NCBI GenBank assembly: GCA_002171515.1
Contig: NHEP01000038.1
Coordinates: forward strand, 1 to 43,029
Direction: 5' to 3'
Length of the DNA stretch: 43,029 bases
Source: a bacterium TMED88
GTDB lineage: Bacteria; Myxococcota_A; UBA9160; UBA4427
The position numbers and the translations under genes were made by a program. This document shows, in pieces, positions 17,253 through 24,827 of this stretch (the first letter of the stretch is position 1; each line of letters begins with the position of its first letter). Below the pieces are notes generated by a model. It ran no database searches, was not told the DNA's origin, and saw only the letters and a program-made list of their open reading frames with translations.

Positions 17253-18003
17253 TCTCCCCTGATTTCGTTTGGCGACGCTTGAGCACCTGAACCGCTCGGC
17301 CATGCTTCCGGCGGCCAATGCCTACAATGTCACGGACGAGAGCCGGGGTCACCTGCGGCTTGTTCACCGCGGTCACCCTTATCTCTCTCGCCTCGAGCAC
17401 TCTAGACTGTGCCACCCTTCTCTCCCTGGTTTTGCGGCCTTTCGCCGGCCCCCTCCGGCCGAGTACAACGGCTTCGAGGCCTCTGGTCAAAATCTTCGTA
17501 CAAGGATCGTTCTGCTCGTCCCTGCGCACCCCTTCGCCCATCCGCGCCCCCAGCGATGATCTAGGTGACGGCCCTGGAGGCGCTTCGATCCGAAAACGAT
17601 GTGTTTCGAATCCGATCCGCCCCGCAAGGAGTTCAGCATTCTCGACTTCGCCGTCTGGGCCTCAGTGAGAACAACGAACTTTGAGTTGATGGGGTGCCGA
17701 CTTTGAACCGTCGACTTCGATGCCTCCATTCTCGGTTCCGCATGGAGCCCGCTGGCCTCATCCAGCGACCGGCTTTACAGCTTGAGCAACCACGGATCAG
17801 TCGGACGACCCGACTTGATCGCAATTTCTCAGCCCTTGAGCCTGATGTCTCTTCGCGTCCCGTCTATTTTTGGTTGGTTTGTTCATCTCGGATCTGGATT
17901 TCGGATCCGGATGCTGCCGGGCTGGCTTGCCCGACCGATCACGAGGCCGACCTCGGAGCGTCCCAGCGATCTTGCTCGAACGCTCCGAAGCGGACAGATG
18001 AGA

Positions 18004-18028
18004 GGGGCGCCGGTCCTCCCGGCGCCCC
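18004..18028 (-). terminator. Strong GC hairpin in the nrdJ leader, possible attenuator
   Basis: A perfect 10-bp stem (GGGGCGCCGG with CCGGCGCCCC) and a 5-base loop. On the minus strand it is followed by TCTCATCT, a weak T-rich run. It lies about 150 bases downstream of the NrdR-like boxes in the direction of nrdJ. It could be an attenuator, a terminator of a short leader RNA, or only a stable fold. Confidence 0.4.
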
Positions 18029-18178
18029 CGAACCCAAGCCGGAGTCCTCCGTCCCGGTCTCAAGCTCGCGTCCCCCCTCGCAACCGCCTAAGTTGCGACC
18101 CCCCCAGGCTACAGAGGGAACCTCACATCCCCGTGGCCCCCAACATGCAGGGTCCGGGGGCACGCGTCAACGGAAATT

Positions 18179-18194
18179 CCACAAAATATTGGGG
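18179..18194 (-). promoter_or_regulatory. NrdR-like box, copy 1
   Basis: Plus strand CCACAAAATATTGGGG, matching the NrdR consensus ACACAATATATTGTGT at 12 of 16 positions by my count, including the AT-rich centre. NrdR represses ribonucleotide reductase genes from paired boxes. Confidence 0.6.
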
Positions 18195-18210
18195 CAGCGT
18201 TCCCCTGTAG

Positions 18211-18226
18211 ACACAACCCTTTGTGT
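18211..18226 (-). promoter_or_regulatory. NrdR-like box, copy 2
   Basis: ACACAACCCTTTGTGT, with both six-base arms of the NrdR consensus perfect and only the centre different. The inverted repeat extends to AGACACAA/TTGTGTCT at 18209-18228. Its start is exactly 32 bp from copy 1, three helical turns, as is usual for NrdR tandems. The nearest downstream gene in the suitable direction is nrdJ. Confidence 0.62.
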
Positions 18227-18377
18227 CTCGGCCCCTAAACAGGAGTTCGGGCGGGGGGCCGTCCCCACGAACCCGTGGGGTCAAGAGCGTCGACCGCAGC
18301 ACGCTCCACGGGACTCCTGCAGGACTGGGGTTCGGGCTGACTCGGGGCGGTGTTGCGATGGGCGACGGATGCCGGGA

Positions 18378-19061
18378 TTAGTCGGGCAAGCCTGTGAAGC
18401 GGATCCCCAAACCGGCTGGCTGCTTGTACCGGATGTTCATCCCGATGAGCAGAGCCGTGATGTCTTCGACGATCCGGGCATTCCCAAGCGGACCGCCGTC
18501 GACCGCCCGAAGCCCAGGGATCAACGGACAGAGTTCCATGATGCGTTGACGCGGCGCTTTGGCCCCAGAGACAATCACATCGCACTCAACCGGCTCCTCG
18601 AGGTCCCGCAGCCGATGGGCCGACACGTTCTGGAAGGCCGAGATTACGTGAACCCCCTTGGGGACCAGGGTCGCGACCAGTTCCGCACACGACCCTTGCC
18701 AAATCCCGATGGTCCGGGCGGCGCCATCCCCGATGGCGGTGGCCAGGGGAACGGCCATCGAAACGACGATCTGTCCCTCTTCGAGCACATCTTTTAGGCC
18801 CTTCACGGTCCCCGCCGTATGCTCGAACGGCACGGAGATGATCACGATCGGAGCGCGTCGCGTCGCGTCGGCATTGTCGTGTCCCTCAACCTCGGCCCCG
18901 GGCACCGCCTGGCGAACTTCCTCCGCGGCTTGCACGGCTTTTTCGGCCTTTCGGGAACCAATCACAACCCGACGGCCCGCCTTCGCAAAGCGCAGCGCCA
19001 AGCCGAGTCCTTGATCACCGGTCCCGCCTAAAATCGCAATCGCGTCGTCATTTTTCGTCAT
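18378..19061 (-). CDS. npdG: NADPH:F420 oxidoreductase
   Basis: Transfers hydride between NADPH and the deazaflavin coenzyme F420. A Rossmann fold opens at residue 9 (IAILGGTGDQGLGLALRFAKAG). IGSRKAEKA forms the NADP phosphate pocket. IVIISVPFEHTAGTV, the central VHVISAFQNVSAHRL and the C-terminal GPLGNARIVEDITALLIGMN are hallmark segments of the NPD-F420 reductase family (TIGR01915 type). At 227 residues from the ATG at 19061 it is full length. A TTG six codons earlier is an alternative start. It follows the DUF971 gene by 48 bases on the same strand. It implies that the cell makes F420, and the luciferase-like oxidoreductase at 34280 is a candidate user. Confidence 0.9.
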   Translation of the reverse strand: MTKNDDAIAILGGTGDQGLGLALRFAKAGRRVVIGSRKAEKAVQAAEEVRQAVPGAEVEGHDNADATRRAPIVIISVPFEHTAGTVKGLKDVLEEGQIVVSMAVPLATAIGDGAARTIGIWQGSCAELVATLVPKGVHVISAFQNVSAHRLRDLEEPVECDVIVSGAKAPRQRIMELCPLIPGLRAVDGGPLGNARIVEDITALLIGMNIRYKQPAGLGIRFTGLPD

Positions 19062-19109
19062 AGTGCGAGGACGGTACAAGACCCACGGCGCCCGTCCACC
19101 GCGAAACCG

Positions 19110-19433
19110 CTAGGACGCCTCAGCCCTGTCCGCCAGCTCCCGAAGACGATCGAACGAATAGATCCCCGTGCCGTGGCCATCGGTCCAGTCGATCTGAATC
19201 GCGTAGCGGCCAACCGCCTTGATTCGGGTGGGCCGGACGTCCTCCGGAACACTCCCGGCGTCTAGCTTGTACTCACCCGTCCATTCGTCGACACAATGCG
19301 CGCACGCACAGGCCAAACGTAATTCCCGGACCGGAAAAACGCTTTCGACGCCATCCCGCCAGGCAATCAGGAGATGTCCGGGGCCCGACTGCCGAATCTG
19401 CTCGGGAATTTGACGATCCTGATCGGTCTTCAT
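19110..19433 (-). CDS. DUF971 (gamma-butyrobetaine hydroxylase N-terminal-like) protein
   Basis: A 107-residue single-domain protein. The DUF971 pattern is clear: LLIAWRDGVESVFPVRELRLACACAHCVDEWTG, then VRPTRIKAVGRYAIQIDWTDGHGTGIYSFDRLREL. In eukaryotic gamma-butyrobetaine hydroxylases the same fold binds zinc. In bacteria it often accompanies, or is fused to, the Fe-S carrier ApbC/Mrp, so a role in metal or Fe-S handling is plausible. Here the cysteines form CACAHC. No apbC gene is present nearby. It is the first gene of a likely two-gene unit with the F420 oxidoreductase. Confidence 0.85.
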   Translation of the reverse strand: MKTDQDRQIPEQIRQSGPGHLLIAWRDGVESVFPVRELRLACACAHCVDEWTGEYKLDAGSVPEDVRPTRIKAVGRYAIQIDWTDGHGTGIYSFDRLRELADRAEAS

Positions 19434-19528
19434 TTCATGAAAGGTAACGCGACCCGATCAGATCGGGAGGTGGCGGCCGGCAGCGGCCTAGGCCCGCGGC
19501 CCAGGCCCTGGGGTGGTAACTTCTTGAC

Positions 19529-20293
19529 ATGGATGTCGAAAGCTTGAACGCGGCCGCCCGAGTGGCGGAAAAAGCCTGCGATTTGGCGCGAGCGGAGATC
19601 ATGCCCCGCTTTCGCGATGTCGCCGTCGAGTGGAAGCAAGATGGTTCCCCGGTCACGGAGGCGGACCGCGCCGCGGAAAAGGTCATCCGAGCGACTTTGA
19701 GAGAGGCCTACCCCGATCACGGGCTGCTTGGGGAAGAATACGGGGATGCTGAGGCGGGTCCGCCCACAGCCCCTCGCTGGATTATCGACCCGATTGACGG
19801 CACCATTTCTTTCTGCCGCGGAATCCCGCTCTTTGGCACCCTCCTCGCCTTGACGCTGGAAGATCAACCCGTCGTCGGCGTGATCGATCTTCCCGCCCTC
19901 GGGGAACGATACGTCGCCATACGCGGCGGGGGGTGTAGCCGAAACGGCCAGCCCGTTTTCTGCTCTCAGAGCGACGATCTGAAGCGATCCATTGTCTCGA
20001 CCGGCGATCCAATCTGTTTCGAATTCGCCGGAAGGCGGCCGCTCTTTGAGCGGATCACCCGGGAGGTTCCGCTGGTCCGCGGTTACACGGACGCCTTTGG
20101 CCACGCTCAGACGATTAGCGGGGGGATCGATGCCATGGTGGACTGCGACCTCAACCCCTGGGACGCCGCCGCGACGGAACTTCTCGCGGTCGAAGCCGGG
20201 GGGGCCTGCGAGACGCGAATCGGCGCTCGAGGCAAAATCGACCTGGTTTTTGGCAGCCGGGCCCTGGTCGAGCAGCTCGTCGAGATGTTCTGA
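19529..20293 (+). CDS. hisN: Inositol monophosphatase family phosphatase, histidinol-phosphatase type
   Basis: A Mg-dependent, lithium-sensitive-type phosphatase of 254 residues. Metal-binding motifs: GEEYGD at about residue 71, DPIDGTISFCRGIPLFGT at about residue 88 and NPWDAAATELLAVEAGG near residue 209. The ISFCRGIPLFGTLLAL stretch resembles the HisN-type histidinol-phosphatases (TIGR02067) more than SuhB or CysQ, so the eighth step of histidine synthesis is the best guess. No other his genes are in the window, so the substrate remains an inference. The gene is divergent from the DUF971 gene. No good ribosome-binding site is visible before the ATG at 19529. Confidence 0.8.
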   Translation: MDVESLNAAARVAEKACDLARAEIMPRFRDVAVEWKQDGSPVTEADRAAEKVIRATLREAYPDHGLLGEEYGDAEAGPPTAPRWIIDPIDGTISFCRGIPLFGTLLALTLEDQPVVGVIDLPALGERYVAIRGGGCSRNGQPVFCSQSDDLKRSIVSTGDPICFEFAGRRPLFERITREVPLVRGYTDAFGHAQTISGGIDAMVDCDLNPWDAAATELLAVEAGGACETRIGARGKIDLVFGSRALVEQLVEMF

Positions 20294-20493
20294 AGGGGCC
20301 CTAGCCCAAGAGCATGGTGCGCTATTCTTAGGGCTCGCTAATCAGCCCAAACCGAAGCGATTGGGCACGTCACGCGATGACAAGCTAAAACGGCCAAATA
20401 GATGGCCGATCGCAGCGGGCACCGTCGACTGACGCCGCCGCACGGTCGTCTCGCCGCCGCCGTGACGTCTTGAAACGAGAGGGACCCAACGGA

Positions 20494-22149
20494 ATGAGTG
20501 CCACCCCCCACCCGACCCTGGAAGATGCCAAATCTCTGATGGGCGCCGCTGCGGCGCTCTTGGACCGATCAGTGACCGCCGCAGGCGAGCTGACCGACGG
20601 CGGGCAGAAAATCGACGACCACCAGGTGATCACCGAGCGCGTCGCATACGCGGCGACGGAGGCCATCGCGGCCAAAGAAGTCATCGCCAGCATCGAAGAG
20701 ATTCGCGCCGAGGGGCGCAGCAACGAAATGCTCGAACTCACCGCGGTCGCCTCGGTGGGCGAATTGGTGGAATCCCTGCGATCGAAACTCGCGGCCAGCG
20801 CTGATGAACTCGGCCTCGGAGACGAGGCGGTGGAAGCCGCTTTTCCCGCGGACGTTCGCGGTCTCCTGCGACGAGCCAACGCCGAATCGCTGTATCGGAA
20901 AATCGGAATCCATGTGGCAGAAACCGGCGGCCGCAACGACTTCCCGCTCGACGAGATGCACGAGCAAGTCCGAGCCCAGGTGCGCGAGTTCGGCCTGAAT
21001 GAAGTGGCGCCCCACGCTGAACATATCCACCGCCAGGACGACATCGTCCCTGAACACTTCATCAGCAGCATGGCGGAACTGGGATTCTTCGGGCTGTCGG
21101 TGCCCGAGGAATATGGGGGAGTGGAAATGGGCAACATGGCCATGATCCTCACCACCGAAGAGCTCTCACGCGCGTCTCTGGCTGCTGCTGGATCTCTGAT
21201 CACCCGTCCCGAAATTCTCACCAAGGCACTGCTGAGCGGCGGGACCGAAGATCAGCGCAAGGAGTGGTTGCCGAAGCTGTCTTCGGGCGAAGTCATGGTC
21301 GCGATTTCAGTGACCGAGCCCGATATCGGCAGCGACGTGGCCGGGGCCAAATGCCGCGCCGAGCGCGCCACGGTCGACGGCGAAGAGGGTTGGGTCATCA
21401 ATGGCCCCAAGGCTTGGTGCACTTTTGCGGGACGTGCCAATGTCATCGCATTACTCGCTCGAACCGACCCTGATCTTTCGAAGGGCCGAAAGGGCCTATC
21501 GCTGTTCATCGTACCCAAGGACACATCGACTGGACACAGTTTCGAGTTCACACAGCCCGGAGGCGGCAAGATTACGGGCAAGGCCGATGCAACCCCGGGA
21601 TATCGGGGCATGCATTCGTTCACACTGCAGTTTGAGCAATACTTTGTGCCGGCCGGCAATCTCGTCGGGGGCTCCGAAGGTGAAGGCCGTGGCTTCTACT
21701 TACAGATGGCCGGTTTTGCTGCGGGTCGGCTCCAGACTGGAGGACGCGCATGTGGCCTCGGTCAGGCAGCCCTTGAAGAGACCGCGAAGTACGTCGTTGA
21801 CCGGAACCAGTTTGGCCAAGCCATTTCCGACTTCCAGCTGACCCAATACACCCTCGGCCGCATGGCGATCAAGCTGATGGGCGCTCGGGCAATCACCTAC
21901 GCGGCTGCGCGAGCCTTTGACGAGGACGAACGAGCCGCTGCCCCCCTCGCCGCACAGTCCAAATTGCTCGCCTGCGATGTGGCCGTGGACGTCACCCAAC
22001 AAGGACAGTTGATGCACGGGGGCTGGGGCTACGCCGAGGAATACCCAATCAGTCGGTACGTCGTCGATGCAACGGTTCTGCCGATTTTTGAAGGCGTCAA
22101 GCCGATCCTTGAGCTGCGTGTGATCGGCGCTTCGCTGCTCGCGCATTGA
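20494..22149 (+). CDS. (2S)-methylsuccinyl-CoA dehydrogenase-like acyl-CoA dehydrogenase
   Basis: A flavin-dependent acyl-CoA dehydrogenase of 551 residues, about 170 longer than ordinary family members. The extra N-terminal helical domain (AAALLDRSVTAAGELTDGG onward), and the segments AISVTEPDIGSDVAGAKC, KAWCTFAGRANVIALLARTDPD, YRGMHSFTLQFEQYFVPAGNLVGG and QLMHGGWGYAEEYPISRY, are those of methylsuccinyl-CoA dehydrogenase (Mcd). That enzyme oxidises (2S)-methylsuccinyl-CoA to mesaconyl-CoA in the ethylmalonyl-CoA pathway. The catalytic Glu is in LPIFEGVKPI near the end. Electrons should go to ETF and then to the ETF-QO encoded at 12447. The start at 20494 has GAGAGGGA upstream. Crotonyl-CoA reductase and ethylmalonyl-CoA mutase are not in the window. 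Confidence 0.82.
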   Translation: MSATPHPTLEDAKSLMGAAAALLDRSVTAAGELTDGGQKIDDHQVITERVAYAATEAIAAKEVIASIEEIRAEGRSNEMLELTAVASVGELVESLRSKLAASADELGLGDEAVEAAFPADVRGLLRRANAESLYRKIGIHVAETGGRNDFPLDEMHEQVRAQVREFGLNEVAPHAEHIHRQDDIVPEHFISSMAELGFFGLSVPEEYGGVEMGNMAMILTTEELSRASLAAAGSLITRPEILTKALLSGGTEDQRKEWLPKLSSGEVMVAISVTEPDIGSDVAGAKCRAERATVDGEEGWVINGPKAWCTFAGRANVIALLARTDPDLSKGRKGLSLFIVPKDTSTGHSFEFTQPGGGKITGKADATPGYRGMHSFTLQFEQYFVPAGNLVGGSEGEGRGFYLQMAGFAAGRLQTGGRACGLGQAALEETAKYVVDRNQFGQAISDFQLTQYTLGRMAIKLMGARAITYAAARAFDEDERAAAPLAAQSKLLACDVAVDVTQQGQLMHGGWGYAEEYPISRYVVDATVLPIFEGVKPILELRVIGASLLAH

Positions 22150-22208
22150 TTCACAATCAGCCCGCCGCCGCCGAGCCGCGCGACATTCGGCCGGCGGCAA
22201 GGCGTCCC

Positions 22209-23513
22209 TCAAGATCGCCAGAATCGCGAGAGAACGGAAATCATCGGTGCCACGTCGGCAGTGGCCGCCATCTCCCGGCAAGAGTGCATCGCGAGCATCG
22301 GATTGCCCACATCGAGGGTCGGGATGCCGATCCGAGCAGCGGTGATCGGTCCGATTGTCGACCCGCACGCCAAGTCACTGCGGGTGACGAAATGCTGTGG
22401 AGAGAAGCCCTCTTCTGCGCAGAGAGCCTCGAACAGCCCCCGCGTATAACCATCGGTTGCATAGGCTTGGTTGCTGTTGACCTTCAGGACCGGACCGCCA
22501 CCCAATACGGGCCGGTGGTCGGGCTCATGTCGATCGGAATAGTTTGGATGAACCGCATGGGCCATATCGACTGAGATCAGGGTCGAGGCCGCAAGCGCCC
22601 GGGCGAACCCTTGAGATTCTGGGCCCTCTTGGGCCGCCGACGCAATTCTTTCGAGGCTTTCGGCGAGGAAGGGGCCTGCAGCACCCTGTGCGGTGCGACT
22701 GCCCACCTCCTCATGGTCGTACAAGACCATGACCCGGGTAAAGTCTGCAGCGCCCTGAGCGAGCGCACTCTCCATGGCTTTCACCGCCGCGTGAGCGGAG
22801 GCCAAATTGTCCAACCGGGGAGCACTGATAAATTCTTGCTCGGCCCCGACCAGCGCCGAAGGCTGGCTATCTGCGGTCATCAGATCAAAGCCGAGAATGT
22901 CTTCCGGGTTGATGGCCTCCTCCCCGCTCGCCCGCCACTCCGAGATCATCAAGTCCCGGATCTCAGGCGCATCCTCTAACCCCGACAAGGGAACCAGGTG
23001 GGTTTGCGGGTTGAGTTTGAGACCTTCTTCCCTAATTTCACGAAAGAGATGAATTGCGAGGTTGGGGATTCGAACCATCGGGCGGGCGAAATCGATCAGA
23101 CGCGTGCGGATCTGGCCGTTTTCTCGGACCGTGGCGCGGCCTGCGAGGGAGAGATCGCGGTCCAGCCAAGTATGAAGCAGCACGCCGCCGTAGGGCTCGA
23201 CTCCGAGTTGTCGATACCCCGACGCCGTGCGATCCGGGCGGGGCTTGAGGCGGAGATTGGGCGAGTCCGTATGCGCACCCAAGATCCGAAAGCCGGCCTG
23301 GGCGGGGGACGCTCTACCGACCTCGAAGGCGATTAGGCTGCCGTCTCCTCGGACCGCGTATCCACGCGTACCTGGAGAGAGGGTCCAGATGGCAGTCTCC
23401 GCAAACCGCGAGAAGCCCAGCGCCTCAAGTCGACGGACAACCTCGGCGACCGCGTGATAGGGGGTGGGCGATCGATCGATGAAAGAAAGCAGATCCTGAA
23501 CGGCATCAGACAT
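22209..23513 (-). CDS. M18 family aminopeptidase
   Basis: A zinc-dependent aminopeptidase of 434 residues, length normal for the M18 (ApeB/DAPEP) family; acts on N-terminal, usually acidic or neutral, residues of peptides in the cytoplasm. SPTPYHAVAEVVRRLEALGF opens the protein. The metal ligands are in GAHTDSPNLRLKP. VEPYGGVLLHTWLDRDLSLAGR belongs to the regulatory and dimerisation segment. MVLYDHEEVGSRTAQGA holds the catalytic acid. VDMAHAVHPNYSDRHEP and GCGSTIGP-like ACGSTIGPITAARIGIPT complete the active site. All hallmark segments are present. It is convergent with the acyl-CoA dehydrogenase gene. Confidence 0.93.
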   Translation of the reverse strand: MSDAVQDLLSFIDRSPTPYHAVAEVVRRLEALGFSRFAETAIWTLSPGTRGYAVRGDGSLIAFEVGRASPAQAGFRILGAHTDSPNLRLKPRPDRTASGYRQLGVEPYGGVLLHTWLDRDLSLAGRATVRENGQIRTRLIDFARPMVRIPNLAIHLFREIREEGLKLNPQTHLVPLSGLEDAPEIRDLMISEWRASGEEAINPEDILGFDLMTADSQPSALVGAEQEFISAPRLDNLASAHAAVKAMESALAQGAADFTRVMVLYDHEEVGSRTAQGAAGPFLAESLERIASAAQEGPESQGFARALAASTLISVDMAHAVHPNYSDRHEPDHRPVLGGGPVLKVNSNQAYATDGYTRGLFEALCAEEGFSPQHFVTRSDLACGSTIGPITAARIGIPTLDVGNPMLAMHSCREMAATADVAPMISVLSRFWRS

Positions 23514-23568
23514 GTCGACAGGTTAGCGGGCCCCGCGTCAAGGCAAGCCTCCTGTTGCGCCTGACCGA

Positions 23569-23925
23569 TCAGAACTCGAGGCCCAAGCTCAAGATGGCGC
23601 GGCCCGCGCCAGGTGCCTCAAGGTTCAGGGTCAGGTCGCCTTGACGGGTCCGAATGGGCGCCGAGTAATCGAGCACCTTGAGGGGCCGCTTGCGCGGGAG
23701 CCACTCATCGGACTTTTGCCAGCTCGCGAGCCAAGTCGCTCGGTCTAAAATTTCCGACTCCGCGCGAGAATCGGAGAACGTCAGATAGTACGGCACCGCC
23801 ACCCGCTGAACCGGCGTAGCTTGGGGTCCCGCATCGAACGCATTGGCCTCGAACGCGGTCACCAGCCCCCCCGCAAGGGCGCAAAGAGCTGTGAAAGTCA
23901 TTGCGATCGATCGAATAGGCTTCAA
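23569..23925 (-). CDS. Small exported protein of unknown function
   Basis: No family recognised. It has 118 residues with a clear signal peptide (MTFTALCALAGGLVTAFEANA, cleavage probably after the second AxA near residue 29). The mature part is about 90 residues, beta-like, with VAVPYYLTFSDSRAES and a C-terminus of alternating hydrophobic residues ending in Phe (AILSLGLEF). That last feature could be a terminal beta strand, as in outer-membrane or fibre-type proteins. It lies 55 bases upstream of the aminopeptidase gene on the same strand. The coding nature rests on the signal peptide and on codon quality only. Confidence 0.55.
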   Translation of the reverse strand: MKPIRSIAMTFTALCALAGGLVTAFEANAFDAGPQATPVQRVAVPYYLTFSDSRAESEILDRATWLASWQKSDEWLPRKRPLKVLDYSAPIRTRQGDLTLNLEAPGAGRAILSLGLEF

Positions 23926-24104
23926 TGAATGCTTACCTTTTCTGAGGCCTGTTCAACGCGAGCGATCGAAGTCATTGGGAATTCCATCTCTTACCGGATC
24001 TGCAAATCTTGTTCCCGAAAATAACCGGCAAAGCTCGCTGTAACCATAGGCATCCGGTTGGGCTTTCTCTGTGATGCAAATCACCAGCAACTTGCAGCGG
24101 AACA

Positions 24105-24734
24105 TCAGTTCCTAATTTTGCCCAACTGGGTCCGGGTCGTCCGACCACGCGGCTGAGCCGGGAGGGCGATCGCCTTGCGGCCCAACCGCAGCAGGCTCTC
24201 ATCGGCTCCCACTGTTTCGAGTTCGTCCAGCGGGAACCAGGCGAGGTCCGATGATTCAGAGCTCATCACCAGAGGCTGACCCTCGGCGGCCACCAAGATG
24301 TAACGGAAGTCGTAATGCTCGTGCTCAGGCTCGCCGGGGCGCGCCGGAATTCGATGAATATCGACATCCGCAGGCACCGGAAGGACTGACGACTCTTCCC
24401 CGACCGCATCCACCGACCCCAGGAGGTCGAACTCGGGCATTCCGGATTCTTCCCGCGCCTCTCGAAGCGCGACGCTCAAAGGATTTGAATCACCATCTGC
24501 ATGCCCGCCGAGTTGAAGCCAACGGCCTAATTTGCGGTGGTGGGTCAGGAGGAAGTGATCTAAGTCGCAAGAGAAAATCCAGCTGGAAGCGGTGACGTGG
24601 CCTGGCAAACAGGTTCGCTCGAAGCAGTCTTCCCGCGTCCTGACGAGGTGGCGAACACGCGCCACCGTTTCCTCTTCTTCAGGGTGGCGCTCCGCGTAGA
24701 CCGCAAGGGCCTTGATGACTTTTTCGCGACTCAT
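24105..24734 (-). CDS. Nudix hydrolase
   Basis: Hydrolyses nucleoside-diphosphate-linked compounds; substrate unknown. The 209-residue product has the Nudix box as GHADGDSNPLSVALREAREESGM, where the RExxEES part carries the metal ligands and the glycine pattern is intact. An N-terminal helical part of about 60 residues (ALAVYAERHPEEEETVARVRHL) precedes the domain, which is common in stand-alone family members with unassigned substrates. The C-terminal FPLDELETVG is also typical. It is a single gene between the small exported protein and glutathione reductase, on the same strand as both. The start at 24734 is an ATG. Confidence 0.88.
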   Translation of the reverse strand: MSREKVIKALAVYAERHPEEEETVARVRHLVRTREDCFERTCLPGHVTASSWIFSCDLDHFLLTHHRKLGRWLQLGGHADGDSNPLSVALREAREESGMPEFDLLGSVDAVGEESSVLPVPADVDIHRIPARPGEPEHEHYDFRYILVAAEGQPLVMSSESSDLAWFPLDELETVGADESLLRLGRKAIALPAQPRGRTTRTQLGKIRN

Positions 24735-24827
24735 CGGAGATAGGGTAACGGGACTTTGGATTCAAAAACCGTCCACGACCCCTCGGAATTGGGCTCGCTA
24801 TCCGGAAGTTGGCTCAGCCGCACGAGA

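Larger units (their letters stand above)
17319..18377. other. About 1 kb gene-free, hairpin-rich region upstream of nrdJ
   Basis: No open frame here is convincing on either strand; the available frames are Pro/Arg/Ser-rich and have no start signals. The region holds several perfect inverted repeats: 17956-17987 (GGAGCGT ... ACGCTCC), 18004-18028 (10-bp stem) and 18078-18098 (TCGCAAC ... GTTGCGA). Its far end carries tandem NrdR-like boxes. If transcription starts near those boxes, the nrdJ mRNA would have a leader of roughly 0.9 kb. I saw no cobalamin riboswitch core, tmRNA or RNase P signature. Confidence 0.6.

Noticed and set aside
17253-18178. Cobalamin riboswitch ahead of the B12-dependent reductase
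   Set aside because: I looked on the nrdJ strand for the B12-box pattern AGYCMGNAGACCNGCC and the GCCACTG core. The best match (around 18052-18066) fits only the central AGACC, so it is not called.
17694-18797. A 367-codon open frame on the plus strand upstream of and antisense to npdG
   Set aside because: Its translation is Pro/Arg/Ser/Gln-rich with no domain. Half of it lies opposite the well-supported F420 oxidoreductase gene, where open antisense frames are common in GC-rich DNA.
20385-21224. A 279-codon minus-strand open frame
   Set aside because: It is fully opposite the Mcd-like gene and the upstream region and is a Ser/Arg/Ala-rich antisense shadow.
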